A stretch of 64,000 bases of DNA from Sphingobacterium faecale (GTDB taxonomy: Bacteria > Bacteroidota > Bacteroidia > Sphingobacteriales > Sphingobacteriaceae), in contig NZ_JAERTY010000003.1 in assembly GCF_016746095.1 (NCBI RefSeq), positions 434,001 to 498,000 of the forward strand. Direction: 5' to 3'. Positions 8,372 to 16,167 of this stretch are shown piece after piece. The first letter of the stretch is position 1; each line of letters begins with the position of its first letter. A model generated the notes under the pieces. The model saw only the letters and a list, made by a program, of their open reading frames with translations, ran no database searches and was not told the DNA's origin. The translations under genes were made by a program, and so were the position numbers.

Positions 8372-8398
8372 AAAGGGCTGTTTTCACAGCCCTTTTTT
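8372..8398 (+). terminator. Rho-independent terminator of grpE-dnaJ
   Basis: Perfect 10-bp stem (AAAGGGCTGT with ACAGCCCTTT), 4-nt loop TTTC, then a T run to 8398. It lies 5 bp beyond the dnaJ stop and touches the stop of the convergent protease gene, whose transcript would see only three T after the stem. Confidence 0.93.
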
Positions 8399-9806
8399 AT
8401 TTCAATAAAATAGGATCTATCAGCGCAAATCTGAACTTACGCAACTCTCCATCGCGTTTGACCTCAAGACTTACTCCATAATTATTTCTGACCTGCAATT
8501 TTTGTCTTATTTTCTCCAGCCCAATCTTTCCAGCATAACTACCATTTATCTTATAAATAACATCTCCGATCCTTATCCCTGCCAAATCAGCAGGAGAGTC
8601 CTTGCGTACATGGTACACCACATAAGAAGGTACCAACGCTATCTGATACGTAACATCTGTTCCCAAATTCACGGTTTTAGCGTCATATTTCATCTTTGAA
8701 TCATTTACCTGTGGTGGCACTTCATTCTTTACCCAAGTAAATCCCTCATGGCGAATCTCCAACCCACTCATATCAATATTAAAGGCGTCAGCAAACAATC
8801 TGTTTTTCTTAAGATACAGTAGGCTATCTGTATAGTTGAAAACCACATCAAAGCGTGACATCACCTGGTTACCAATAGAGCCGACACGTCCTGTTGCCAA
8901 CTTAAGCTCGTTATACGAATTGGTATCCGGATAAGAAACGAAGGGTTCGTTCAAGCTAAACCTACCAATGCTCACTTTAGCAATTCGACTTCTTTTACCA
9001 TAGATATCACCATTGAATCCCTGTCCTAAAAATTCGTACACATAAGGCGTGTTGATCATATAATCTTGAAGTGCTGTAGTAAACAGCATTAAAGGATCAG
9101 AATTCCCCAAATCGACCAACATACGCAAACGTTCGAATTCTTGCCTCCCCGTCAGTATGTCCACCGCTACAAAAGGACGATCTTTCAAAAGATCCATTTT
9201 GAAAACTGTATATTTTTGGAGCATCTTCTCGATCCCATTTAAAGACTTAAAGACCTGCAATTTCTTTTTCACATAATCAATACGAACGATATGAGAGCTA
9301 AAAAAATGGCTTCCTAAAATCCCATGGATAGGAATACCTATATTTTTGGATAGGTTGACACTACTGTCCACCACAACATAGAGATCATGTCTATGATCAA
9401 TCAACGCAGAATCCCCCAATACCAATACATTGCTTAGGGACAGGAGCCCTTTGAGCCCCTCAGAAATCCCCAGTCCATTAAAGTTTATTGACGTAACATT
9501 ATGAAGAACTACAGAATCTATATTTCCGAACAATAAAGTTTCCTTCACACCTGTGTCTAAAATAAATCTCAACTCCTCTCCATTAAGCTGTACAGGGATA
9601 GTAATAATATGATTGATGATCTCTATAGGTATAGTTACACTACTTTTATTACCCTTGAAGTCCCAATGCTGCGCATAAACGTTAGCATACCCTCCAAAAA
9701 ACACAAGAAGAGACAGAGCAACAACTTGTAGCAAATGGAATACAGGTCTGTTCAAACATTTTGCAGTCAATACACACCTCCACTTTGAAAGGATAAAGGG
9801 TTTCAT
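8397..9806 (-). CDS. Exported retropepsin-like aspartyl protease with PDZ domain
   Basis: 469 residues. A hydrophobic segment (about 23-42) followed by NVYAQ suggests a cleaved signal peptide after a long basic N-region. A retropepsin-like motif ILDTG (D84, T85, G86) lies in an LNGEELRFILDTG context, and a second degenerate VDLGN occurs about 150 residues later. The C-terminal 80 residues form a PDZ domain (SPADLAGIRIGDVIYKING). Proteins of this architecture are common in Bacteroidetes and are presumed periplasmic aspartyl proteases; substrates are unknown. The gene is convergent with dnaJ. Upstream only a partial -7 element (TAAGTTTA) is seen. Confidence 0.87.
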   Translation of the reverse strand: MKPFILSKWRCVLTAKCLNRPVFHLLQVVALSLLVFFGGYANVYAQHWDFKGNKSSVTIPIEIINHIITIPVQLNGEELRFILDTGVKETLLFGNIDSVVLHNVTSINFNGLGISEGLKGLLSLSNVLVLGDSALIDHRHDLYVVVDSSVNLSKNIGIPIHGILGSHFFSSHIVRIDYVKKKLQVFKSLNGIEKMLQKYTVFKMDLLKDRPFVAVDILTGRQEFERLRMLVDLGNSDPLMLFTTALQDYMINTPYVYEFLGQGFNGDIYGKRSRIAKVSIGRFSLNEPFVSYPDTNSYNELKLATGRVGSIGNQVMSRFDVVFNYTDSLLYLKKNRLFADAFNIDMSGLEIRHEGFTWVKNEVPPQVNDSKMKYDAKTVNLGTDVTYQIALVPSYVVYHVRKDSPADLAGIRIGDVIYKINGSYAGKIGLEKIRQKLQVRNNYGVSLEVKRDGELRKFRFALIDPILLK

Positions 9807-9930
9807 ATTTGTTATTGGTTATCGTTTTGACATATAAACTTAGATAAATCTCTCCAATACAACAACTTTTAGTAAAAAATCAAGTAGCTCTATTGTCGAT
9901 CCTGATAACACGGAAAATATGGTCTCTACC

Positions 9931-9967
9931 AAAATAAAAAAGCCTGCATCCGGGCGGATGCAGACTT
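9931..9967 (-). terminator. Rho-independent terminator of pdxH-nuoC-nuoD
   Basis: Minus strand: 12-bp stem (AAGTCTGCATCC with GGATGCAGGCTT, one G-U), loop GCCC, then TTTTTTATTTT. It lies about 100 bp beyond the nuoD stop codon. I see no gene in the 100 bp between. Confidence 0.92.
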
Positions 9968-10065
9968 CCTATTAACCAATTATAAACTTAAATTATGAGA
10001 ACTCAAAGATACAACTTAATGTTTAAACTCCAAATTTTTTATGCGCTTTTTTGCATTTTTATTCG

Positions 10066-11259
10066 TTATCTATCCACTTCTCCCAATACAATATCTATTG
10101 AGCCCAGGATTGCTATCAAATCAGCTATCAAAACACCCCTTCCTAATTCCGGAAGTACCGAAAGATTATTAAAACTTGGCCCTCTAGCCTTTAAACGCCT
10201 AGGAATGTCTGTCTTTTCTTGTGTCTCAAAGTAAAAGCCCAACTCTCCTTTTGGATTTTCGGCACGTACATAATAATTCTGAGCCTTCAGATTTACTTTT
10301 TTCGGGACTAATGCACGCGGATCAAAGTCCGGCAAACGTGCAAAATCAGACAACAACCGTGCAAGACATTGCTCTATTATTTTTACGGACTCATGGATTT
10401 CATCCACACGCACTTTGTACCGATCCCAGGAGTCACCTACTGTTCCAGCCTCGCCTTTTCCGATTGGAATTTCAAAATCCAATTCTGGGTACACCGAGTA
10501 CCCGTCGATACGTCTCAAATCCCATTTGATGCCACTCGCTCGCAACATAGGTCCCGAACAGCCATAGTTTACTGCGACATCTGCTGGCAGCACACCTATA
10601 TTTGCTGTTCTTGATATAAAAATCTGATTCGTTGACAATAAGTCATCCAATTCGACAAGCTTAGGTTTGAAATATTGGACAAACTCCTGACAGCGCTCTT
10701 CAAATCCGACGGGCAAATCATAAAACAAACCGCCCACCCAGATATAATTATACAGCATTCTGGAGCCAGACGCCCATTCCAATAGGTTCATGATATGTTC
10801 CCTATCTCTAAAACACCACATAAATGGTGTAAAAGCGCCGATATCTATACCATATGTGCCTATCGCTATTAGATGCGAGGCGATCCGGTTGAGTTCACAA
10901 ACTAAGACACGTATATATTCTATCCGTTTGGGAATCTTATGTTCGATCCCAAGCATACGCTCCACTCCCATGACGAACGCATGGCTGTTATTCATCGATG
11001 CCAGATAATCCAGTCTATCCGTAAAAGGAATAGTTTTCCCATAGTTCATCGATTCCGCATGCTTATCAAAACAACGGTGTAAATAACCCAAGTGCGGTAT
11101 GATATCCCTTACAACTTCACCATCCGTGATCAACTCCAACCGCAGCACACCGTGTGTCGACGGGTGCTGGGGTCCCATATTAATAACCATTTCCGTGGAT
11201 CCAATCTGCTTCATTCGTTCCAAATATTGCAGGTACCCTTGATTATATTTTGTGTGCAT
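10066..11259 (-). CDS. nuoD: NADH-quinone oxidoreductase subunit D
   Basis: 397 residues from the ATG at 11259. An in-frame TTG at 11271 would overlap the nuoC stop by 4 bp and add four residues. The N-terminal signature [14 protein letters not shown] forms part of the quinone site in the 49-kDa subunit. Conserved stretches such as [17 protein letters not shown] and the C-terminal [19 protein letters not shown] are present. NuoD belongs to the peripheral arm of complex I at the cytoplasmic membrane face. It is the last gene of the operon pdxH-nuoC-nuoD. No other complex I subunits are in the window, so the nuo genes of this organism are split. Confidence 0.95.
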   Translation of the reverse strand: MHTKYNQGYLQYLERMKQIGSTEMVINMGPQHPSTHGVLRLELITDGEVVRDIIPHLGYLHRCFDKHAESMNYGKTIPFTDRLDYLASMNNSHAFVMGVERMLGIEHKIPKRIEYIRVLVCELNRIASHLIAIGTYGIDIGAFTPFMWCFRDREHIMNLLEWASGSRMLYNYIWVGGLFYDLPVGFEERCQEFVQYFKPKLVELDDLLSTNQIFISRTANIGVLPADVAVNYGCSGPMLRASGIKWDLRRIDGYSVYPELDFEIPIGKGEAGTVGDSWDRYKVRVDEIHESVKIIEQCLARLLSDFARLPDFDPRALVPKKVNLKAQNYYVRAENPKGELGFYFETQEKTDIPRRLKARGPSFNNLSVLPELGRGVLIADLIAILGSIDIVLGEVDR

Positions 11260-11267
11260 ACTCTTTA

Positions 11268-11747
11268 TCAAATCTTAACTGGAATACCACGATAACTTTC
11301 AGGATCTTCGTAGTCTTTACGCAATGGGAAACCTTCCCAATCATCGGGCAACAATATCCTTCGTAGATCGGGATGTCCATCAAAGTAAATTCCCATCAAA
11401 TCAAAAGCCTCCCGTTCATGCCAATCTGCTGTTCGCCATACAGAACTTACAGAAGGAACCTCGGGTACTCCATCACGTGCAACCTCAACACGCAATGTCA
11501 ATTGCAATTGAAAAGGAATAGAAGTTAGATGGTATACTACAGCAAACTTAGGCTCCGGAAAATAATCCACCGCCGTAACATTTGCCAAAAAATCAAAGTA
11601 GTAGCTGGGATGGTCTCTTAACCAAAAACATACCTCACAGAACACCTCTTTTTTGATCATCAACGTAGCCTGAATACCACATTCGACCACCTCAGATGCC
11701 ATGGCTTCAAACTTTAAATCCAGATCTTTCTTGATTCTTTCAATCAT
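11268..11747 (-). CDS. nuoC: NADH-quinone oxidoreductase subunit C
   Basis: 159 residues. The 30-kDa subunit signature is visible as [19 protein letters not shown] followed by [19 protein letters not shown]. NuoC sits next to NuoD in the peripheral arm of complex I. The start codon overlaps the pdxH stop in an ATGA (11744-11747), which indicates translational coupling, and the nuoD ATG follows the nuoC stop by 8 bp. Confidence 0.95.
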   Translation of the reverse strand: MIERIKKDLDLKFEAMASEVVECGIQATLMIKKEVFCEVCFWLRDHPSYYFDFLANVTAVDYFPEPKFAVVYHLTSIPFQLQLTLRVEVARDGVPEVPSVSSVWRTADWHEREAFDLMGIYFDGHPDLRRILLPDDWEGFPLRKDYEDPESYRGIPVKI

Positions 11748-12397
11748 GGCGCTAATCTATTTATAACCCAATCATCAGCTTCCCATACATAGGTAATCCT
11801 ATCATGCAGCCGTGAGCTTCTCCCCTGCCAAAATTCAACCTTAAGTGGTCTAACCAAATAACCGCCCCAAAATTCTGGCCGAGGAACGATTTCAGTGTCT
11901 TTAAATTTCTTTTCGTAAAAACTAACCCTTTCTTCCAAAAACTCTCTATTCGGGATAACCTGACTTTGCGGAGAAGCCCATGCACCAATACGGCTTCCTT
12001 TGGGACGCGACGCATAATATTCATTGGAATCTTCTTCACATAGCCGTTCAACGACTCCTTCCACGCGGACCTGCCGTTGCAATTCAGGCCAAAAAAATAA
12101 GAGACTTACCTTCGAACTGCCTTCCATATCCAATCCTTTTTTACTTTGGTAGTTCGTAAAAAAACTAAAACCGTTGGGTTTAATGTCTTTTAACAGCACT
12201 ATCCTAGAAGCTGGAAACCCATCCTCGCCAAGCGTGGATAAAGTCATTGCATTAGGTTCGATAACATGAGCCTCCAATGCCTGTCCAAACCAGTTTTCAA
12301 ACTGCTCAAAAGGATTCGCCGACATATGTTCTTCGGAGAGAGAATCCTTCAAATAATCCTCGCGGATAGCCGCAATATCTTTATGATCGATTGCCAT
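11744..12397 (-). CDS. pdxH: Pyridoxamine 5'-phosphate oxidase
   Basis: 217 residues from the ATG at 12397, the usual PdxH length. A GTG at 12442 in the same frame lies upstream of the predicted transcription start and is not preferred. Typical elements are PNAMTLSTLGEDGFPASRIVLLK for FMN and substrate binding (split here around the STLGEDG core), FTNYQSKKG, and the C-terminal VEFWQGRSSRLHDRI. The enzyme uses FMN and oxygen to convert pyridoxamine or pyridoxine phosphate to pyridoxal phosphate. It is the first gene of an operon with nuoC and nuoD. Confidence 0.95.
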   Translation of the reverse strand: MAIDHKDIAAIREDYLKDSLSEEHMSANPFEQFENWFGQALEAHVIEPNAMTLSTLGEDGFPASRIVLLKDIKPNGFSFFTNYQSKKGLDMEGSSKVSLLFFWPELQRQVRVEGVVERLCEEDSNEYYASRPKGSRIGAWASPQSQVIPNREFLEERVSFYEKKFKDTEIVPRPEFWGGYLVRPLKVEFWQGRSSRLHDRITYVWEADDWVINRLAP

Positions 12398-12421
12398 GAG
12401 AATAGTTTTGTTTGTGATAGA

Positions 12422-12429
12422 CAAACTTA
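12422..12429 (-). promoter_or_regulatory. -7 element of the pdxH-nuoC-nuoD operon
   Basis: Minus strand TAAGTTTG matches TAnnTTTG. Predicted start about 12417, giving a 20-nt leader to the ATG at 12397. A -33 TTTG at consensus distance is not visible. Confidence 0.5.
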
Positions 12430-12593
12430 CTAAATGCAACACAAAAGATTGTCATCTTTATTCCTTTTTCGAAACGACACCAAAGTCATCTCCCATTACA
12501 GGCTGCTTCCATAGAATCGGCGGCTTCGAAGGTTTACAAATTGGATATAATTCCTATTTTACTTATGTTTATGTAATATAGTTAATAACAGAA

Positions 12594-13154
12594 ATGATGT
12601 TCAATCAAAATACGCCCACTCGGGGAAGTCTGCTCGTATCCGAGCCTTTCATACTCGATCCCAATTTCGAGCGTTCAGTTATTATGCTTTGCGAGCACAA
12701 CGAAGACGGCACACTTGGATTGGTTCTAAATCACCGCTCGAATTTACTATTATCAGATGTCATTGAAGGCATTCAGGTCGATGTACCTATTTATATCGGG
12801 GGACCAGTACAGAATGACGCCCTGTTCTTTTTACATCGTACGACAGACCTAGCAGGGGGAACACCCGTTACCAAAGATATCGCTCTAGGAAGAGATCTAA
12901 ATCAAGCTATTTTTCTCGTTCAGGAAGGCATATTAACACCAGACAACATTAAGTTCTTTCTCGGATACTCTGGATGGTCACCCAAGCAGCTAGAGGAAGA
13001 GATAGCGCAAAACTCATGGGCGGTACATAATTCATTCGATAGCCATCTTCCTTTTGTACTGGATGGAGATGCTCTCTGGAAACAGGCGTTAATCAGTCTC
13101 GGCCCTAAATATGCTCACGTGGCAAACTTTCCCAAAAACCCGTCTTTAAATTAA
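12594..13154 (+). CDS. YqgE/AlgH family protein (UPF0301)
   Basis: 186 residues. The family signature is clear: TRGSLLVSEPFILDPNFERS at the N-terminus, then LGLVLNHRS, IYIGGPVQ and the C-terminal FFLGYSGWSPKQLEEE. It is a soluble cytoplasmic protein of unknown biochemical function. Two consecutive ATG codons are candidates for the start (12594, 12597). It is divergent from pdxH. No full promoter is seen, only TATGTTTA about 25 bp upstream. Confidence 0.92.
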   Translation: MMFNQNTPTRGSLLVSEPFILDPNFERSVIMLCEHNEDGTLGLVLNHRSNLLLSDVIEGIQVDVPIYIGGPVQNDALFFLHRTTDLAGGTPVTKDIALGRDLNQAIFLVQEGILTPDNIKFFLGYSGWSPKQLEEEIAQNSWAVHNSFDSHLPFVLDGDALWKQALISLGPKYAHVANFPKNPSLN

Positions 13155-13169
13155 GGCTGCAGTAAAAAC

Positions 13170-13199
13170 AAAAAAGCCTCTCATTTCTGAGAAGCCTTT
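13170..13199 (-). terminator. Terminator downstream of tRNA-His
   Basis: Minus strand: an 11-bp stem with two G-U pairs around a GAAA tetraloop, followed by TTTTTTG. It directly follows the tRNA 3' end, so it ends that transcript. Read on the plus strand it has only a short T run behind yqgE. Confidence 0.8.
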
Positions 13200-13206
13200 A
13201 GAAGCG

Positions 13207-13280
13207 GGTAAGTAATCGGGCTCGAACCGACGACCCCTAGAACCACAATCTAGTGCTCTAACCAACTGAGCTATACCTAC
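13207..13280 (-). tRNA. tRNA-His (GTG anticodon)
   Basis: Cloverleaf read on the minus strand: acceptor GTAGGTA paired with TACTTAC, D arm GCTC/GAGC, anticodon stem CTAGA/TCTAG with loop TTGTGGT (anticodon GTG), and T arm around GTTCGAG. The base before the acceptor (13281) is G, which would be the G-1 needed by histidyl-tRNA synthetase, opposite discriminator C73 at 13207. CCA is not encoded. Confidence 0.97.
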
Positions 13281-13293
13281 CGTGTTTGTGATA

Positions 13294-13325
13294 CAAAAGT
13301 AGGTTTTTTATCGATATACTCCAAA
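13294..13325 (-). promoter_or_regulatory. Promoter of tRNA-His
   Basis: Minus strand TTTG (13322-13325), 20 bp, then TACTTTTG (13294-13301). The predicted start lies about 8 nt before the tRNA. Confidence 0.7.
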
Positions 13326-13334
13326 TGTTTTTAA

Positions 13335-13371
13335 CAAAAAATCCTCATTGCATAATAACACAATGAGGATT
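13335..13371 (-). terminator. Rho-independent terminator of htpG
   Basis: Minus strand: perfect 11-bp stem (AATCCTCATTG with CAATGAGGATT), 10-nt loop, then six T. It lies 22 bp beyond the htpG stop and separates htpG from tRNA-His. Confidence 0.9.
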
Positions 13372-13393
13372 AAGCGATTATTTTTCGCACGTA

Positions 13394-15280
13394 TTAAATC
13401 ATCTCTACACTTCGCTTGACAAACGATGTCAAATCAGCTCCTGTTAACAAGCCTCTGGACAATAATGCCAGATCAAAAGCCTGTTTAGCCAACTTCTCTC
13501 CTTCTGCTTCACTACTTTCTAGAATACGTTTTACTAACGGGTGATTGCCATTTACGGTCACTTTATAATTGTCAGGAATATTACCATAGAACCCCATACC
13601 TCCACCAGTTTTAGCCATGTCTTTCATACGTCTCATAAACTCATCCAAAGTTACAGACACGGGCAACTCATCTTCTTTCAATGCCTCGATCTGTACATTC
13701 ATATCCTGACGGTTAATAGCTTTTTGGAATAACTCCGTAGCCTTTTTACTTTCGTCCTCATTCAATAGCAGATCAATCTTCTCATCTTTCTGGATAAGTT
13801 TGTCGATGATATCTGAATCGATACGTTTCAATTGTACTTTTTCACCTCCCTTTTGCTCTAAGTAAGAAGTAAAATGCGTATCCAATGGACCATCTAGAAC
13901 CAGTACATCGTAACCTTTAGCCGTAGCTGTGTTGATAAAACCGTCTTGTTGATTAACGTCTGAACTGTATAGGTATATGATATTGCCCTCTTTGTCGACC
14001 TGAATATCTTTCACTTTTTCATAGTACTCTTTCAACGTAAAACTTTCGTTGGAAGTGTTTTTCAACAGACAAAATTCATTCGCTTTCTCCGCAAACTTCT
14101 CATCACTCAACATACCATACTTGATGAAGAGACCGATATCAGTCCATTTATCTTCAAAGCCCTTACGATCGGCTTTATAAATCTCCTGAAGTTTGTCGGC
14201 TACTTTCTTAGTGATGTAATTGTTTATTTTTTTTACGTTACTGTCTGCCTGTAGAAAAGAACGGGACACATTCAACGGAATATCCGGAGAATCGATCACA
14301 CCATGCAATAACATTAAAAACTCAGGGACAATGTCTTTAACTTCATCCGTAATAAATACTTGACGAGAATAAAGCTTGATTTTATTGCGCTGAATTTCTA
14401 ACTCATTCTTTATTTTAGGAAAATAAAGAATACCTGTCAGATTGAAAGGATAATCCACATTGAGATGAATCCAAAATAAAGGCTCATCCATGGAAGCGGG
14501 ATAAAGCTCACGGTAGAAGGCCAAATAATCTTCATCCTTCAGCTCGCTAGGAGATTTTGTCCATGCAGGATTCGTATTATTAATAATATTATCGACCTCT
14601 ATTGATTTATATTTAGGCTTACCTTCTTCATCTTCGCCATCGGGCTCCGATGTCGTCTTCGTACCAAAACGGATAGGTACTGGCAAAAATTTAGCATACT
14701 TGTCCAAAATTTCCTGCAACCTAAATTTACTAAGGAATTCTGTCGAATCTGCATTAACATGCAAAATCACGTCTGTTCCACGTGTCGTACGTGTCCCCTT
14801 GGAGATTTCATAAGAAGTACTGCCATCACAAGTCCAATGCGCTGGTTCAGCGCCATCCTGGAAGGAGAGCGATTGAATCTCCACACGATCAGCAACCATA
14901 AAAGCGGAGTAGAAACCCAAACCGAAACGACCTATGATTTCGTTCGCATCGTTTGCTTCTTTAAATTTCTCCATGAATTCTGTGGCGCCCGAAAAAGCGA
15001 TCTGATTGATATACTTCTTTATTTCATCAGCCGTCATTCCGATACCATTGTCCGATATGGTAATAGTTTTTGCTTCTTCGTCAAATTTAACGTCGACCAG
15101 TAAATCCCGAACTTCACCATTAAATTGTCCAAGAGAAGCCAATCTTTTAATCTTCTGAGAGGCATCTACTGCATTGGAAACCAACTCTCTTAAGAAAATT
15201 TCGTTGTCTGAGTATAAAAACTTTTTAATCACCGGAAATATATTCTCGGTATGAATCGAAATACTACCCTTTTCTTGCAT
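13394..15280 (-). CDS. htpG: Molecular chaperone HtpG (Hsp90)
   Basis: 628 residues, full length. The N-terminal GHKL ATPase domain shows FLRELVSNAVDASQKI (Glu and Asn of the ATP site), DNGIGM and GRFGLGFYSAFM. The middle domain contains the conserved LNVSRSFLQ with its arginine, and a C-terminal dimerisation domain follows. It is a cytoplasmic ATP-dependent chaperone. It has a strong terminator. Its upstream region shares an inverted repeat and a -24/-12-like element with grpE-dnaJ, which suggests common stress control. Confidence 0.97.
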   Translation of the reverse strand: MQEKGSISIHTENIFPVIKKFLYSDNEIFLRELVSNAVDASQKIKRLASLGQFNGEVRDLLVDVKFDEEAKTITISDNGIGMTADEIKKYINQIAFSGATEFMEKFKEANDANEIIGRFGLGFYSAFMVADRVEIQSLSFQDGAEPAHWTCDGSTSYEISKGTRTTRGTDVILHVNADSTEFLSKFRLQEILDKYAKFLPVPIRFGTKTTSEPDGEDEEGKPKYKSIEVDNIINNTNPAWTKSPSELKDEDYLAFYRELYPASMDEPLFWIHLNVDYPFNLTGILYFPKIKNELEIQRNKIKLYSRQVFITDEVKDIVPEFLMLLHGVIDSPDIPLNVSRSFLQADSNVKKINNYITKKVADKLQEIYKADRKGFEDKWTDIGLFIKYGMLSDEKFAEKANEFCLLKNTSNESFTLKEYYEKVKDIQVDKEGNIIYLYSSDVNQQDGFINTATAKGYDVLVLDGPLDTHFTSYLEQKGGEKVQLKRIDSDIIDKLIQKDEKIDLLLNEDESKKATELFQKAINRQDMNVQIEALKEDELPVSVTLDEFMRRMKDMAKTGGGMGFYGNIPDNYKVTVNGNHPLVKRILESSEAEGEKLAKQAFDLALLSRGLLTGADLTSFVKRSVEMI

Positions 15281-15321
15281 ATGTATTTTACTGTTTAACT
15301 ATTTATTACTGCAATCAACTT

Positions 15322-15363
15322 ATCAAGGGCTGTTCCAAAATTGACTTTAAGACAGAATGTCAG
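15322..15363 (-). promoter_or_regulatory. Putative heat-shock promoter of htpG: inverted repeat plus sigma-54-like -24/-12
   Basis: Minus strand: CTGACATTCTGTC (15351-15363) contains GACA-N3-TGTC. Thirteen bp downstream lies TGGAAC-N5-TTGAT (15322-15337), with sigma-54 spacing. The predicted transcription start is about 15311, giving a 31-nt leader. This mirrors the grpE upstream region (13 versus 14 bp spacer, 31 versus 30 nt leader). Confidence 0.55.
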
Positions 15364-15473
15364 ATTGACCGGTCAGAAGTACTCTAGTTTTGTCATTCCT
15401 ATCTGCTTATCCCCATCTTTGGCCCTAAGTTATATTTTAAATTGTCTAAACAGATAATTAACTGAGTGGAAAT

Positions 15474-15509
15474 AGAGGGTTTATAGAGATTTACCTCTAT
15501 GAACCCTCT
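15474..15509. repeat. Inverted repeat, 15-bp arms
   Basis: AGAGGGTTTATAGAG and CTCTATGAACCCTCT form a 15-bp stem with one G-U around a 6-nt loop. No T run follows, so it is not a standard terminator. It overlaps the 11-bp tandem array and lies in the 450-bp gap between htpG and the next gene, about 110 bp upstream of the htpG inverted repeat. Confidence 0.75.
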
Positions 15510-15537
15510 ACAAATCCTCTATTATTCCCCTATAAAC
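15494..15537. repeat. Four tandem 11-bp repeats, CCTCTAYRAAY-like
   Basis: Consecutive 11-bp units read CCTCTATGAAC, CCTCTACAAAT, CCTCTATTATT and CCCCTATAAAC. The first six bases are nearly invariant. Two further units lie immediately upstream in the opposite orientation (within about 15471-15490). An 11-bp direct-repeat period places identical faces on one side of the helix, as in binding sites of OmpR/PhoB-type regulators. Confidence 0.7.
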
Positions 15538-15687
15538 ACGCCATAAATAAAGAGGTATTATCAGCCAAAGTAGCTATTAATATCCTATAAAGAAACATAC
15601 ATGTACAGGAAAAACCTCCAAAAAGAGACGTTTTTTCATAAATGCATCTATTTTGTTGATACAACAATTCAATAACTCGCAAAAGTT

Positions 15688-15718
15688 TTTGTTTTTATCA
15701 AAAAGTCCATTAATTTTG
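15688..15718 (+). promoter_or_regulatory. Perfect consensus promoter of the 15880 gene
   Basis: TTTG (15688-15691), exactly 19 bp, then TAATTTTG (15711-15718). Predicted start about 15723, which would give a leader of about 157 nt to the ATG at 15880. Confidence 0.8.
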
Positions 15719-15736
15719 TAGAGTATTCAGAATTGC

Positions 15737-15781
15737 ATGAAGCAATACCAACCGAGTGTAGTCACCGCGGTGGTAAAATAA
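15737..15781 (+). CDS. Possible 14-codon upstream ORF (leader peptide)
   Basis: An ATG 14 nt after the predicted transcription start opens a 14-residue frame, MKQYQPSVVTAVVK, ending in TAA. It lies in the long leader of the 15880 gene, in a different frame. A 5-bp hairpin (ATTGC with GCAAT, 15732-15746) covers its start. Coding status is unproven; the alternative is that the RNA itself is the functional part. Confidence 0.3.
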   Translation: MKQYQPSVVTAVVK

Positions 15782-15841
15782 TACGGGTGCGAAGCCAAAA
15801 TAAACGTTATAGCGACGCTTGTTTTTCCCACAGATTTCTGG

Positions 15842-15881
15842 ATACAATTTATGGTTTAACATTTAAATTTTTAAATTGTAT
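15842..15881 (+). promoter_or_regulatory. Leader hairpin sequestering the start codon at 15880
   Basis: ATACAATTTA (15842-15851) is perfectly complementary to TAAATTGTAT (15872-15881), and the last two bases of the downstream arm are the A and U of the ATG start codon. The 20-nt loop holds further AT-rich self-complementary sequence (ATTTAAAT). Such a fold would limit ribosome access and could be opened by a ligand, protein, temperature or upstream translation. Confidence 0.5.
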
Positions 15882-16167
15882 GTCTACAACACGTTCATTC
15901 TATCAGCATCTACTCGAAAAGTTTTCGGCTTACTCCACAGAAGAGCTCATATATCTCAATAATGAGACTGTCAAAAGTCAGGGATGGGGCTCATCGAGAG
16001 CGACTTTTAGAACAGCCATTATCGCTGCCTTTTCGAAGAAGGGTATTGACCTCTCCCATATTGTCACCAAAAACGACGGTTTTACGAGTATCCTGTCGGT
16101 ACCCGTAAAACTGGTCGAAAACACGCTCGTTCCGATAAACGGCGACACCTCTATTGGAAGAGATTAA
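15880..16167 (+). CDS. Hypothetical protein, 95 aa
   Basis: I do not recognise this protein. From ATG 15880 it has 95 residues beginning MSTTRSFYQHLLEKFSAYS. It appears soluble: a helical N-terminal half containing YLNNETVKSQGWGSSRATFR and a strand-rich C-terminal third. The frame is open back to a TTG at 15733, which would add 49 Cys-containing basic residues. I prefer 15880 because the protein looks compact from there. The 3' end overlaps the stop of the convergent DUF2891 gene by 4 bp. It is preceded by a perfect promoter and an unusually long structured leader. Confidence 0.65.
   Translation: MSTTRSFYQHLLEKFSAYSTEELIYLNNETVKSQGWGSSRATFRTAIIAAFSKKGIDLSHIVTKNDGFTSILSVPVKLVENTLVPINGDTSIGRD

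Noticed and set aside
15733..15879. N-terminal extension of the 95-aa protein starting at TTG 15733
   Set aside because: The extension is basic and Cys-rich, unlike the compact domain after ATG 15880, and contains strong RNA-structure signals. It cannot be fully excluded and is named in the leader finding.
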